Positions 45,184 to 53,813 of a stretch of DNA of 64,000 bases are shown piece after piece. The notes beneath the pieces are model-generated. The model was given only the letters and a program-made list of their open reading frames with translations. It was not told the DNA's origin and did no database searches. Both the position numbers and the translations under genes were made by a program. This DNA comes from Clostridia bacterium UC5.1-1C12. GTDB lineage: Bacteria > Bacillota_I > Bacilli_A > Erysipelotrichales > Erysipelotrichaceae. Each line of letters starts with the position of its first letter. Within the stretch, counting starts at the first letter, position 1. The DNA lies in contig BBZX01000001.1 in assembly GCA_001305055.1 (NCBI GenBank), positions 788,362 to 852,361 on the forward strand, in the 5' to 3' direction.

Positions 45184-45274
45184 GGAGAAGTACTCAAGAG
45201 GCTGAAGAGGTGCCCCTGCTAAGGGTATAGGTCGGGATACTGGCGCGAGGGTTCAAATCCCTCCTTCTCCGCCA
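45184..45274 (+). tRNA. tRNA-Ser (GCT)
   Basis: Class II tRNA with a long variable arm. Acceptor stem GGAGAAG / CTTCTCC, anticodon loop CTGCTAA (GCT), TPsiC loop GGTTCAAATCC and an encoded GCCA 3' end. Confidence 0.95.
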
Positions 45275-45293
45275 TTTATAAAATGGTAAATTT

Positions 45294-45369
45294 GGTCCAG
45301 TGGTGTAGTGGTTAACATGCCTCCCTGTCACGGAGGAGATCGTGGGTTCGAGTCCCATCTGGACCGCCA
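45294..45369 (+). tRNA. tRNA-Asp (GTC)
   Basis: Acceptor stem GGTCCAG / CTGGACC, anticodon loop CTGTCAC, TPsiC GGTTCGAGTCC, encoded GCCA end. An identical inverted copy is at 47370-47445. Confidence 0.95.
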
Positions 45370-45375
45370 TTTATT

Positions 45376-45449
45376 GCAGATGTAGTTTAATGGTAGAACA
45401 CAACCTTGCCAAGGTTGATACGGGAGTTCGATTCTCCTCATCTGCTCCA
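45376..45449 (+). tRNA. tRNA-Gly (GCC)
   Basis: Acceptor stem GCAGATG / CATCTGC, anticodon loop TTGCCAA, TPsiC AGTTCGATTCT, encoded TCCA end. An identical inverted copy is at 47290-47363. Confidence 0.95.
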
Positions 45450-45456
45450 TTGATAA

Positions 45457-45479
45457 CTAAACACCTTCGGGTGTTTTTT
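45457..45479 (+). terminator. terminator after the tRNA cluster
   Basis: AACACC-TTCG-GGTGTT with six T. Confidence 0.85.
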
Positions 45480-45599
45480 ATATATCAGCCTATTAAACAA
45501 CAGGCAATCCCGATACAAGAAGCAAAAGCTTTACAGCCTTTCTAAAAGTAAATGAATCAATGACAGTGCATCTTTAAAGGGCACTTTTTTCATTTGATG

Positions 45600-46457
45600 C
45601 TATCGCAGTTCGCCATACCCCGAGTTATTAAAATACCAGGTAAGTTCTTCATTTTTAGCCATTTTTCCTGATACCTTCAAATAACACCATTTCTTATTAT
45701 TCATCACCCAGTAATTTCTAGCCATACGGCCATCTGGTTTGACATAATACCAAGATTGATAATCACGATCCCAAATCCATTCATCCTTAACCATTTTGCC
45801 ATCACGGTAATATGTCTGTTCACCAAGCTGCGAATCCCATTTCCAGCCTGAATTAGTTTCATAAAATTTAAAGCTCATGCCAAACGTATTCATGATCTGT
45901 GTGCCATTCATAAAGAAAACATGACGCGGGTCCACAGCATTAGGTAATGTATACGGATGTACATTATGTCCATTTGGATAATGTGTCCAGCCAGTTGACG
46001 GAATCAGCGGACTTTTCCCCGGTGTTAGCTTCAGCTTGCCTTTGCCTGCCTCCACATGCATATGAACAGCAGTCGCCGCCCCTGAGCTGCCAGCCGTTTG
46101 AGCATGTTCACCTTGTTTGACAACATCCCCCACTGACAGATGTGAGATATCATCATCATGCCAGAAATCGAGGGTCAGCGTATCAATCGAGCCATCCGCA
46201 AATAAAACCTCATCCACCGATTCCCAGATTACCTCATTGCCATTATCAATGCTGTATTTACCCATACAACGCATCGTAACCGGCGCATAGATTTTACGAT
46301 TCTCCCAATCCACATTATCCAATGCCCACGTTCCTTCATGAGAGAGCCATGTGTGACCTAAATCATCACCGCTTCCCTGTGTTAAATCTATGATTGTCTG
46401 CGGCCAAAGGACGACTTCAACACCTCTGGCGGTTTTTAATTTTTCATCTGCAAGCAT
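45600..46457 (-). CDS. endolysin-like M23 metallopeptidase with cell-wall-binding repeats
   Basis: About 285 residues without a signal peptide, as in phage endolysins. Residues ~50-160 are an M23 (LytM-like) endopeptidase with the zinc-ligand HMH in ATAVHMHVEAGKG and DVVKQGEHAQTAGSSG before it; an early HTWLSHEGTWALD may give the other ligand. The C-terminal ~90 residues are choline-binding-type cell-wall repeats (SWYYVKPDGRMARNYWVMNN, KWCYLKVSGKMAKNEE, TWYFNNSG). The start at 46457 follows AAAGGTGGCAATT. It lies alone between the two tRNA repeat arms, with no holin nearby, suggesting a prophage remnant. Confidence 0.75.
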   Translation of the reverse strand: MLADEKLKTARGVEVVLWPQTIIDLTQGSGDDLGHTWLSHEGTWALDNVDWENRKIYAPVTMRCMGKYSIDNGNEVIWESVDEVLFADGSIDTLTLDFWHDDDISHLSVGDVVKQGEHAQTAGSSGAATAVHMHVEAGKGKLKLTPGKSPLIPSTGWTHYPNGHNVHPYTLPNAVDPRHVFFMNGTQIMNTFGMSFKFYETNSGWKWDSQLGEQTYYRDGKMVKDEWIWDRDYQSWYYVKPDGRMARNYWVMNNKKWCYLKVSGKMAKNEELTWYFNNSGYGELR

Positions 46458-46620
46458 AATTGCCACCTTTCTATTTCATTGTATTCAATGATGAATCAAA
46501 GGTGACTGGCATCGGCTGACGAAATTTAGAACACAAATTCAGCCGTTTGACATTTCTATCCGCCGCTATTAGAATGAAAATAGTTAAGACGTACGCATAG
46601 CCAAACAAAGGAGACAGCAA

Positions 46621-47225
46621 ATGAACGAATTAGAAAAATGCTTAGCAGGTGAATGGTATAATTGTCATGATGAAATATTCTTAAAATATAAAAGTAATGC
46701 AAGAGCTTTATTAGCCAAATATCATGCGCTCGCCGTTCATCAAAAGGCTGAGAAAACCGAAATACTTAAACAATTATTCGGCAGTATAGGCAGCAACATT
46801 TCCGTAGGCACACCTTTTTTATGCGATTATGGCAAGAATATACAATTAGGTACAAATATATCAATAAACATGAATTGTACTTTTGTTGACTGTAATAAGA
46901 TTGAAATAGGCGATAATGTATTGATTGCTTCTAATGTTCAGATTTACACCGCGGCTCACCCGGTCGAATTAGCGGATCGTCTAGTGCCTGATTGGCACCC
47001 TGAAGTGGTGAATACTTCTGCCGTACCTACGCTTTGCCAGTAAAAATCGGTAATGGCTGCTGGATTGGCGGCGGTGTAATCATTCTGCCGGGTGTAACGA
47101 TCGGCGATGGCAGTGTAATCGGTGCAGGCAGCGTCGTGACTAAGGATGTACCGGCAAATTGTGTAGCGGTGGGAAATCCATGCCGGGTTATCAGAAAAAT
47201 AAACGGTGCTAAAGGAAATGAATAA
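46621..47225 (+). CDS. maltose/galactoside O-acetyltransferase-like (hexapeptide repeat)
   Basis: Left-handed beta-helix acetyltransferase, ~201 residues joined across a break near 47025. N-terminal [16 protein letters not shown] and [20 protein letters not shown]; catalytic histidine region [17 protein letters not shown]-terminal [20 protein letters not shown] and [20 protein letters not shown]. Typical Maa/LacA family acting on CoA and a sugar. It is inside the tRNA-bounded segment, divergent from the endolysin. Confidence 0.88.
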
Positions 47226-47289
47226 ATAAAGATATAAAATTCTGCCTGATCCGATAAACAAAAAACACCCGAAGGTGTTTAGTTATCAA

Positions 47290-47363
47290 TGGAGCAGATG
47301 AGGAGAATCGAACTCCCGTATCAACCTTGGCAAGGTTGTGTTCTACCATTAAACTACATCTGC
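47290..47363 (-). tRNA. tRNA-Gly (GCC), second copy
   Basis: Same sequence as 45376-45449 on the other strand. Confidence 0.95.
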
Positions 47364-47369
47364 AATAAA

Positions 47370-47445
47370 TGGCGGTCCAGATGGGACTCGAACCCACGAT
47401 CTCCTCCGTGACAGGGAGGCATGTTAACCACTACACCACTGGACC
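47370..47445 (-). tRNA. tRNA-Asp (GTC), second copy
   Basis: Same sequence as 45294-45369 on the other strand. No tRNA-Ser copy accompanies it. Confidence 0.95.
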
Positions 47446-47547
47446 ATTCGATGTATTTTATGTGACTGCCCTAATATAATACATGAATCAGAATTAAATT
47501 GCAAGCATAAATTTCAAAAAAATAAAAAAATTTAGATACAGCTAAAA

Positions 47548-47844
47548 TCACATCATATTATAGATCAGCGGCAGCATTAAAAGAACATAAAAAATCACTT
47601 CCCCAATCCCTCCCTGATGAGTGTTATACTTTTGATACTGACGATAGCGCATTGAATCATTCACATAATTGGACTTAGAAAGCAGACCGCCTGCCGACAT
47701 ACAGAGCAGCGCTAATAAAACGATACCGGCTGTCCAGAATAGCCACCAATCATATCCCTGTGCACTTTCATATTTACCGATACCAACCACAATAATACAA
47801 TAAACAATATAACCTCCCACCTTTATCAGACGCTGTTTATCCAT
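47548..47844 (-). CDS. small membrane protein, 98 aa
   Basis: Three hydrophobic segments (VGGYIVYCIIVVGIG, WWLFWTAGIVLLALLC, VIFYVLLMLPLIYNM). The start at 47844 follows AAAGGGGGAGTATTT. I do not recognise the family. Confidence 0.6.
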   Translation of the reverse strand: MDKQRLIKVGGYIVYCIIVVGIGKYESAQGYDWWLFWTAGIVLLALLCMSAGGLLSKSNYVNDSMRYRQYQKYNTHQGGIGEVIFYVLLMLPLIYNMM

Positions 47845-47903
47845 AAATACTCCCCCTTTATAGTTCATTGTACCATTCAACATCAATAATTTTTAAGTAA
47901 AAA

Positions 47904-47936
47904 TTAAAAAACTGCTTTGATTTTCACCAAAGCAGC
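47904..47936 (-). terminator. terminator of the ECF S-component gene
   Basis: Minus-strand CTGCTTTG-GTGAAAAT-CAAAGCAG followed by TTTTTTAA. Confidence 0.8.
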
Positions 47937-47941
47937 ACTGC

Positions 47942-48454
47942 TTATTCAAACAAACGCGTCTTAACTAAAAGCTTATAACAAAGCGGTACCAGTATCAGCT
48001 GAATCACTAGACCCGGCAATGCCGTCACAAATACGGTTGTCAGATAGGCAGTAATGCCAAACGTTGAAGCACTGAAACCGGCTATCAATGCATTGACAAT
48101 GCCATTTACCAGTCTTCCCGCCAGCATAGAAACAATCAAAGCAATCCAAATATTGCTTTTTTTAATCAGATAGCCAATTACCAAACCATAAGTACCCAGC
48201 TCCACAGCCATTGCCAGACCCACAGGCATCAATGGCGGCATGCCGGTTAATACAGAGGAAAGCAATGGGGTAATCAAACCACAAATCAAGCCGGCAATCG
48301 GCCCTAATAGACTGCCGCAGATCATTACCGGCAGATGCATCGGCAAAAACACTTGGCTCGGCCCTAACCCCAGCATATGAAAGGCCTGCGGTACGATTGT
48401 TCCCAGTGCGATAAATAAGGCTGTCATTACTAATCTTTTTGTTTTTGAATTCAT
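47942..48454 (-). CDS. ECF transporter S component
   Basis: Six-helix vitamin-binding membrane subunit, 170 residues: TKRLVMTALFIALGTIVPQ, FLPMHLPVMICGSLLGPIAG and LLSSVLTGMPPLMPVGLAM. The PMHLPV...GPIAG pattern fits the PF12822-type S components (pantothenate, HMP, folate and related). No ATPase or T component is adjacent, so it should share a housekeeping module. The start at 48454 follows AGAGGGTGATTTTT, which lies inside a hairpin. Confidence 0.8.
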   Translation of the reverse strand: MNSKTKRLVMTALFIALGTIVPQAFHMLGLGPSQVFLPMHLPVMICGSLLGPIAGLICGLITPLLSSVLTGMPPLMPVGLAMAVELGTYGLVIGYLIKKSNIWIALIVSMLAGRLVNGIVNALIAGFSASTFGITAYLTTVFVTALPGLVIQLILVPLCYKLLVKTRLFE

Positions 48455-48457
48455 AAA

Positions 48458-48486
48458 AATCACCCTCTTTTGATAGGGTGATTATA
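48458..48486 (-). promoter_or_regulatory. ribosome-binding-site-sequestering hairpin before the ECF gene
   Basis: AATCACCCT (mRNA 5' arm) pairs perfectly with AGGGTGATT, which contains the ribosome-binding site, five bases before the ATG. A TATAAT box (48486-48481) just upstream overlaps the stem base, so the transcript would begin at or within the stem. A translational switch is possible. Confidence 0.5.
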
Positions 48487-48497
48487 TCATATATTGT

Positions 48498-48829
48498 TTA
48501 CAATTCCAAACTGATACGCAAAGCAGCATTGATTTTCTCAATTGTTGACTGATCCAGTGTGCAGATCCATTGCCCCAGCCGCTTCTTATCAATTGTCCGC
48601 AGCTGTTCCAACAAGATCATCGATACATAATTCAGCTGGGATACCGAAAATATCACGTGTGTCGGAAGCGGCGGTTTGCTCATTTTTTTGATATCGGAGC
48701 AACGATGAGTGTGGTAGAATATTTATTTCCTTTATCATTTTGAACAACAACCACCGGCCGTACACCACCCTGTTCGCTGCCAACCACTCCGCTTAAATCA
48801 GCGTAATAGACATCACCGCGGCGTATCAT
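48498..48829 (-). CDS. mazF: MazF/NdoA-type mRNA interferase toxin, frame broken once
   Basis: Endoribonuclease toxin of the MazF/PemK family. It starts [20 protein letters not shown], continues [15 protein letters not shown] and LIVAPISKK, then after an A-run break near 48685 [31 protein letters not shown]. The joined length of 110 residues is normal. ATG follows immediately after the TAA of the GerS-like gene. In Bacillus the same toxin (NdoA) sits in ydcC-alr-ndoAI-ndoA; here neither Alr nor a MazE antitoxin is present. Confidence 0.9.
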
Positions 48830-49821
48830 TTATTTCATCACTGCCACTTGCATGCTGGACAGCACACTCATCATTTCTTCCGGTGTCAGATCCTGAGAGA
48901 AAACCGTCAGTTCCACATTCTGCTGATACGCACTCATGCTGGCACCGTCATAGAAACCAATCACATCCAGCGTATCAATCATTTCACCCGGCATGAAGAC
49001 GGTCTGCAGTTCATCACTCGCCGCTTTCACTGTTTCTACGATCGTAAAATTCTTTTCACCGGTAAATTCAAGCACATGACGGGTCTGACCATTCACCTGC
49101 ATCACGTTATTAGAAACTAATCTGGAATCATAGGTACTTACCGGATATAACGGCAGATCTTCCTGAGCCAGCGGTAATGAAGCTACGGATGAATCAAGTT
49201 CCTTTGGTGCCGCAAAACATCATCTTTCACATCATTATTATACTCAACCTTCTCAAATACCATTTTCAGCTGCACTGTATTATCTTCATCAAATATCTGA
49301 ATCGCCTGCGGTTTTGCTTCACCGTCAAAATCCATTTCCTGGCGAATATAATTCTTATTATTCGGATAGCTGACCGGAGCGGTAATATGAGCGCCGTTTT
49401 TGTTTTGTTCAATTACGGCTTCTTCACTCTTCATAACCTCAAACATTGTCTGAATCAGATAAGGCTTCGGTGAATTCATCGGCCATTCACCTTCAAATTT
49501 AAAAATCTGATTTAAGCTAGGCGTAATTACAAAAACACCGTCAGCATTTCTAAGTAAAATCTGTTCCTGATTCAAATTCTTATCAAAAAGACTTACCCGA
49601 TAATATTCATCTGTCTCCGCCTTTTTATAGTTTACTTCAATCAGATAACTCTTAATATCCTCTCCTTTATTCAATTCCATTTCACCCTGCAGAGTATACG
49701 ATGTAAGATTGCTCATTATCTTGTCACATTCTTTTGTGAATGACTTAGGTTTAAACGCAAAGAAACACGCAACGCCGATGCAGAGGACAACTACTGCGGC
49801 TATAATACCTTTCTTTTTCAT
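48830..49821 (-). CDS. GerS/YdcC-like lipoprotein-carrier-fold protein
   Basis: About 330 residues after joining near 49214. An N-terminal signal anchor (KKKGIIAAVVVLCIGVACFF) and an LolA/YdcC-like beta domain (SFTKECDKIMSNLTSYTLQG, then DEYYRVSLFDKNLNQEQILL, FKFEGEWPMNSPKPYLIQTM) resemble B. subtilis YdcC and clostridial GerS. GerS is needed for spore cortex modification during germination. The link to mazF matches Bacillus gene order. Confidence 0.75.
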
Positions 49822-49891
49822 ATTGATCTCCCTTCACTTTCCCTACAACTTATGCAGCTTCGTGAATAAACATGACTTTCAAGAAAAAGAA

Positions 49892-49914
49892 AAAATTACT
49901 CCAAAGAGTAATTT
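49892..49914 (-). terminator. terminator after the 64-aa gene
   Basis: Minus-strand AAATTACTC-TTTG-GAGTAATTT with further T. Confidence 0.75.
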
Positions 49915-50107
49915 ACATTACGATATAACCATTTTCCATCAATGCCCTGCGAATAGCGGCCAGCTGATCATTGCCGGCATTGTCAATCGTCAGGGAATGA
50001 TTATATAGATTAATTTCATAAGCAGCCAGAAAACTGCTCATGATAGAATCTATTTCACGGACATCCTCATCAGTTTTCATATTTGTAAGAATCAGTATTT
50101 TTCGCAT
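49913..50107 (-). CDS. small HMA-like protein lacking CxxC
   Basis: 64 residues ending ALMENGYIVM. The pattern (KILILTNMKTDEDVREIDSI at the start, INLYNHSLTIDNAGND in the middle) resembles a heavy-metal-associated (ferredoxin-like) fold, but the metal-binding cysteines are absent. The start follows a GGTGTTCTG site. The function is unknown. Confidence 0.5.
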   Translation of the reverse strand: MRKILILTNMKTDEDVREIDSIMSSFLAAYEINLYNHSLTIDNAGNDQLAAIRRALMENGYIVM

Positions 50108-50157
50108 CAGAACACCTCACCCTTATTATACTCAAAACACAAAAAGAAACAATTATT

Positions 50158-50880
50158 TTATCGTTTGATGATCGTTCCTACATCATCACTAAAGGTGCCC
50201 TTTAAAAAGATTCGGATATGGTTTTGGGCAGCAAAATCTATACAGCGGTCATGAATCACCCTGCAATGCAGAGCCAGCATATGATGATATGTGATCTCTT
50301 TATATTTCTTCGCATTTTTATTGATCTTAGGATCACTGTCATAAACTCCATCAACATCAGTATAAATTTCAACCTCACTGACATCCAGCATTTTTGCTAC
50401 CAAAACTGCCGTATAATCACTGCCGCCGCGGCCTAATGTCGTAATTTCACCGATTGAATTCATCCCTATAAAACCGCAGACCACCAGTACATCATAGGCG
50501 TCCAGCATTTGTTTAAAATCGTGGGGATCCATCGTCACAACATTAGCGCAAAGATAGTTATCATCAGTCAGGATACCGGTTTCTTTAAAACTGAGAGCAT
50601 AGGCATTGATCCCGCACGCGCGCAGTTTTGAACAGAAGCGGATGCTTGATACCAGCTCTCCCATGCTTAACAGCCGGGCAGTTTCCTGTTCCGACAAGTA
50701 TTCATTACCCAAGGATGCCAATGTATCTGTCGCATAAGGATCGCCGTAACGTCCCATCGCACTGACAACGACAATGACCTTGCCTTGTTTTGCTTTTTCT
50801 TTACATATATTGAGTGCATATTGACAACGTTCATCATTACTGAGCGATGTACCGCCGAATTTACAGATTTGAATGTTCAT
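50158..50880 (-). CDS. aspartokinase-like amino-acid kinase without ACT domains
   Basis: 240 residues, intact, only the AAK catalytic domain: CKFGGTSLSNDERCQY (Lys-Phe-Gly-Gly loop), ITTLGRGGSDYTAVLVAKML and EIYTDVDGVYDSDPKIN. Normal aspartokinases carry one or two ACT domains for lysine/threonine feedback; this ends at FLKGTFSDDVGTIIKR. It should phosphorylate aspartate without that control. No pathway gene is adjacent. Confidence 0.85.
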   Translation of the reverse strand: MNIQICKFGGTSLSNDERCQYALNICKEKAKQGKVIVVVSAMGRYGDPYATDTLASLGNEYLSEQETARLLSMGELVSSIRFCSKLRACGINAYALSFKETGILTDDNYLCANVVTMDPHDFKQMLDAYDVLVVCGFIGMNSIGEITTLGRGGSDYTAVLVAKMLDVSEVEIYTDVDGVYDSDPKINKNAKKYKEITYHHMLALHCRVIHDRCIDFAAQNHIRIFLKGTFSDDVGTIIKR

Positions 50881-51003
50881 ATTTAATCACCTTTGACACT
50901 TTAGACTATGGTTTTATTAGCAGTATGTATAGGCAAATCTGAAAGAAAGCAGTTGAAAAGTTCAGCAAAATAAGTTATTATATTTAAGCAGCAGATATTC
51001 CAT

Positions 51004-51089
51004 GCGAACGTGGTGGAATGGCAGACACGCTACTTTGAGGGGGTAGTGGGCGTATGCTCGTGTGAGTTCAAGTCTCATCGTTCGCACCA
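51004..51089 (+). tRNA. tRNA-Leu (GAG)
   Basis: Class II tRNA: acceptor GCGAACG / CGTTCGC, anticodon loop TTGAGGG (GAG), long variable arm, TPsiC AGTTCAAGTCT and an encoded ACCA end. An AAGCCTTA-GAAA-TAAGGCTT terminator follows at 51100-51124. Confidence 0.93.
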
Positions 51090-51099
51090 TGTGACTGTA

Positions 51100-51124
51100 A
51101 AGCCTTAGAAATAAGGCTTTTTTA
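51100..51124 (+). terminator. terminator of tRNA-Leu
   Basis: AAGCCTTA-GAAA-TAAGGCTT followed by TTTT. Confidence 0.85.
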
Positions 51125-51411
51125 TATACAAAGCACCTTAGGGCTAAAACTAACTAAAATCTTAAATAATTGCGTCAATAAATAGCGTATTATTTAATTA
51201 AGTAGCGATATTATGATTACATTCAAAAAGCAGGAAATTTTCATACAAAGCAATCATTAAAATCAACTGTCTATGACAATTTACTCCCTTTGATTTCACC
51301 TATAAAAAAGATAAAATGAATACAATCATCTTGACAATTTTACCGCTACCGTTTATAACTTTAGTTGAGCAAGATATTAAATAATCTTAAAAACAACCGA
51401 ATATGTACTGT

Positions 51412-51555
51412 GTTTGCGAGGGAACTGAAAAGTTGAAAAAGGCTAAGACCTGACCTCTGGACCTGTCGGTTAATACCGGCGTAGGGAAGCAATTTCTTAC
51501 GCCGTTTTGCGTCTGAAAGAGCTTCTGTTTCCGGGAGGCTCTTATTTTTTATACT
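51412..51555 (+). promoter_or_regulatory. TPP riboswitch with terminator
   Basis: Conserved THI-box pieces: GCGAGGGAACTG at the 5' side, GACCTG and CTGGACCTG, then TTAATACCGGCGTAGGGAAG. A terminator hairpin AAGAGCTTC / GGAGGCTCTT followed by a T-run (51517-51550) lies between it and tenA. High thiamine pyrophosphate should stop transcription of the thiamine genes. Confidence 0.9.
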
Positions 51556-51570
51556 CAGGAGGAAAATAAA

Positions 51571-52232
51571 ATGTCATTTATGGAAGAAACAATCGAGAAG
51601 TATTGCCTATCTGGAATGCTTGTAAAGAAAGCCGCTTCATCAGGGAAATGAAATCAGGTTCATTACCCATGGAAAAATTCAAATTTTACATGATTCAGGA
51701 TAGTATCTATTTAAAAAATTATGCACGTATCTATGGCTTAGCCATTTTTCAGGCCACCTGTTTAAAGGATATTCAATTCTATTACAGCATTCTGTGTTTT
51801 GTCACTGAATCCGAATCTGCTCTGCGGCTTAACTATCTGAAACAATTTGGCATGAATGATGATGATATTGAGCACATTTCCCCAGCGAGGGAGAATCAGC
51901 AGTATATTGATTTCATGCTCGATATTGCGAAGCAAGGTGATAATAGAAAAATCCTGATGGCATTACTGCCATGTATGCTGAGCTACACTTATATTTTCCA
52001 CAGTATTGCTGATGAAGCTGATACTCAGCAATCTCCTTATTGGGACTTTATTCAAGATTATAGTGATGAAGGTATTTTAAAGGAGTATAAAGCTTGGTGT
52101 GATTACGCTGATGCTTGTTTCGCAGACTGTGACAATGATGAAAAAGCTGAATTACAGCTAATATTCAAAAAAGCCAGCTTGCTTGAACTTAATTTCTGGG
52201 AAATGGCTTATCATGCAAAGGTGCAGGCATGA
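51571..52232 (+). CDS. tenA: TenA/thiaminase-II family protein
   Basis: Salvages thiamine breakdown products (aminopyrimidine to HMP). It starts MSFMEETIEK after CAGGAGGAAAATAAA; a G is missing near 51600, and the next frame continues VLPIWNACKESRFIREMKSG, then KFKFYMIQDSIYLKNYARIY and CFVTESESALRLN; the C-terminal catalytic-type Glu region is LLELNFWEMAYH. ~220 residues, normal. First gene of a TPP-controlled operon, overlapping thiD by four bases. Confidence 0.9.
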
Positions 52233-53034
52233 AGAAAGTATTAACGATTGCAGGCTCTGATTGCAGCGGCGGTGCAGGCATTCAGGCAGATTTGAAAACC
52301 TTTTCCGCTCTTGGCACTTTCGGTATGAGTGTTATTGTATCAGTGGTCGCGGAAAATACTCAACGAGTGCTTGACATTCAAAATATCACGCCATTCATGA
52401 TTACCCAACAGCTTGATGCTGTTTTCGAGGACATAATTCCTGATGCCGTTAAAATCGGAATGCTGCCGACACCGGCATGTATGCTAGCAGTTAGCGATCG
52501 GTTATCAAAATATAAGCCGGTGAATGTAGTCATTGACCCGGTAATGAGTGCAAAAACGGCTGCCCGTTGATGCCTGTCGAATCTATCCAGCCATTCATTG
52601 CACACACCCTGCCTTTGGCTGATGTATTAACCCCCAACATTCCTGAAGCCGAATTAATTGCGGACATGAAAATTGAAAATATAAAGGACATGGAAGTAGC
52701 AGCAGAAAAAATCGTAGGTCTGGGATGTTCGTCTGTGGTCATTAAAGGCGGACATGCACGAGGCTCAGCTTTAGATGTCTTATATGATGGCAGGAGCTTT
52801 TATTATTTTGATACCCAGCGAATCGTAACTAAAAACACGCATGGCACTGGCTGTACTTTTTCCTCAGCTATTGCCGCTCAGCTTGCTAAAGGTTATGATC
52901 TGTACACCTCAATTGGGCAAGCAAAGGATTATGTAACGATGGCAATCAAACATTCATTAGCGATCGGTAAAGGAAACGGACCTACTCATCATTTTTATGA
53001 TTTGTACCGCCATGGATTATCTGATGATAAATAA
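52229..53034 (+). CDS. thiD: hydroxymethylpyrimidine (phosphate) kinase
   Basis: Phosphorylates HMP and HMP-P. N-terminal KVLTIAGSDCSGGAGIQADL; C-terminal anion hole KNTHGTGCTFSSAIAAQL with the catalytic Asp/Cys region. An A is missing near 52558 (the corrected reading is SAKNGCPLMPVESI). ~268 residues, normal. Confidence 0.93.
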
Positions 53035-53044
53035 CAGACACAAA

Positions 53045-53682
53045 ATGAATATTGATTACAGCCTTTATCTAGTTACTGATCGTCATGCTGTACGCAATAG
53101 TGACTTTATAACAGCAATTCAGAATGCGCTGATAGGTGGCTGCACAATGGTACAGCTGCGTGAAAAAGACACCTCCGGCTATGATTTTTACACCCTTGCA
53201 GTACAGGTTAAGAAACTTACCGATCATTATCATGTTCCTTTAATCATCAATGACCGCATCGATATCGCACTCGCTGTAAATGCTGCAGGTGTCCATATCG
53301 GTCAGCATGATATGCCTGCCATCATCGCCCGAAAGCTGCTTGGCAAAGATAAACTGCTTGGCGTATCAGTTACCTCTGTGAAGCAAGCACAAGCAGCAAT
53401 GGCTGATGGTGCTGATTATATTGGTGTTGGTGCTATGTTCCCTACAAATACTAAAAAGGATGCCTGTATCGTAACGATGGCAGAGCTTAGAAAGATAAGA
53501 GCAGTCATACCGCTGCCAATCGTGATAATCGGCGGTATCGATATTGATACCATACCTTTTTTCAAGATATCGGTATCAACGGTTTAGCTCTTATTTCAGC
53601 TATTCTTTCACAGCCTGACATAAGACAATCAGCTGCCACATTGAAGCAGCAATTCATTAAATGCTGCATCAATAATGAATAA
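53045..53682 (+). CDS. thiE: thiamine phosphate synthase
   Basis: Joins HMP-PP and thiazole phosphate. It reads DYSLYLVTDRHA, GGCTMVQLREKDTSGYDF, VPLIINDRIDIALAVNAAGV, HIGQHDMP and GADYIGVGAMFPTNTK. A break near 53565 restores IPFFQDIGINGLALISAI. No ribosome-binding site precedes this ATG; an alternative ATG at 53024 overlaps thiD. There is no thiM between thiD and thiE, so thiazole must come from elsewhere. Confidence 0.9.
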
Positions 53683-53813
53683 CTTAGAATATAATTAAAT
53701 CAGTATGAATTGCAACGCGGCATAGTTCAACTTTAGTCCAAGCTTCAGACAACTTTTGAACTATTCAAACAGCATTCAAGCATTTATAATAGCAGCAGAT
53801 ACGGAGGCAGTAT

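Larger units (their letters stand above)
45294..45479 (+). repeat. 186-bp inverted repeat, left arm (tRNA-Asp, tRNA-Gly, terminator)
   Basis: By eye identical to the reverse complement of 47260-47445, from the first base of tRNA-Asp through the T-run of the terminator. Flanking bases differ at both ends. Tandem tRNA genes plus terminator are thus present in both orientations, 1.8 kb apart. Confidence 0.92.
47260..47445 (-). repeat. 186-bp inverted repeat, right arm
   Basis: Reverse complement of 45294-45479, holding the second tRNA-Asp, tRNA-Gly and terminator. Together with the left arm it brackets a 1.8-kb segment. Confidence 0.92.

Noticed and set aside
45342..45545. Open frame encoding MGSSPIWTAIYCRCSLMVE, also seen at 47209-47397
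   Set aside because: It lies entirely over tRNA-Asp/tRNA-Gly and repeats only because the tRNA arms are repeated.
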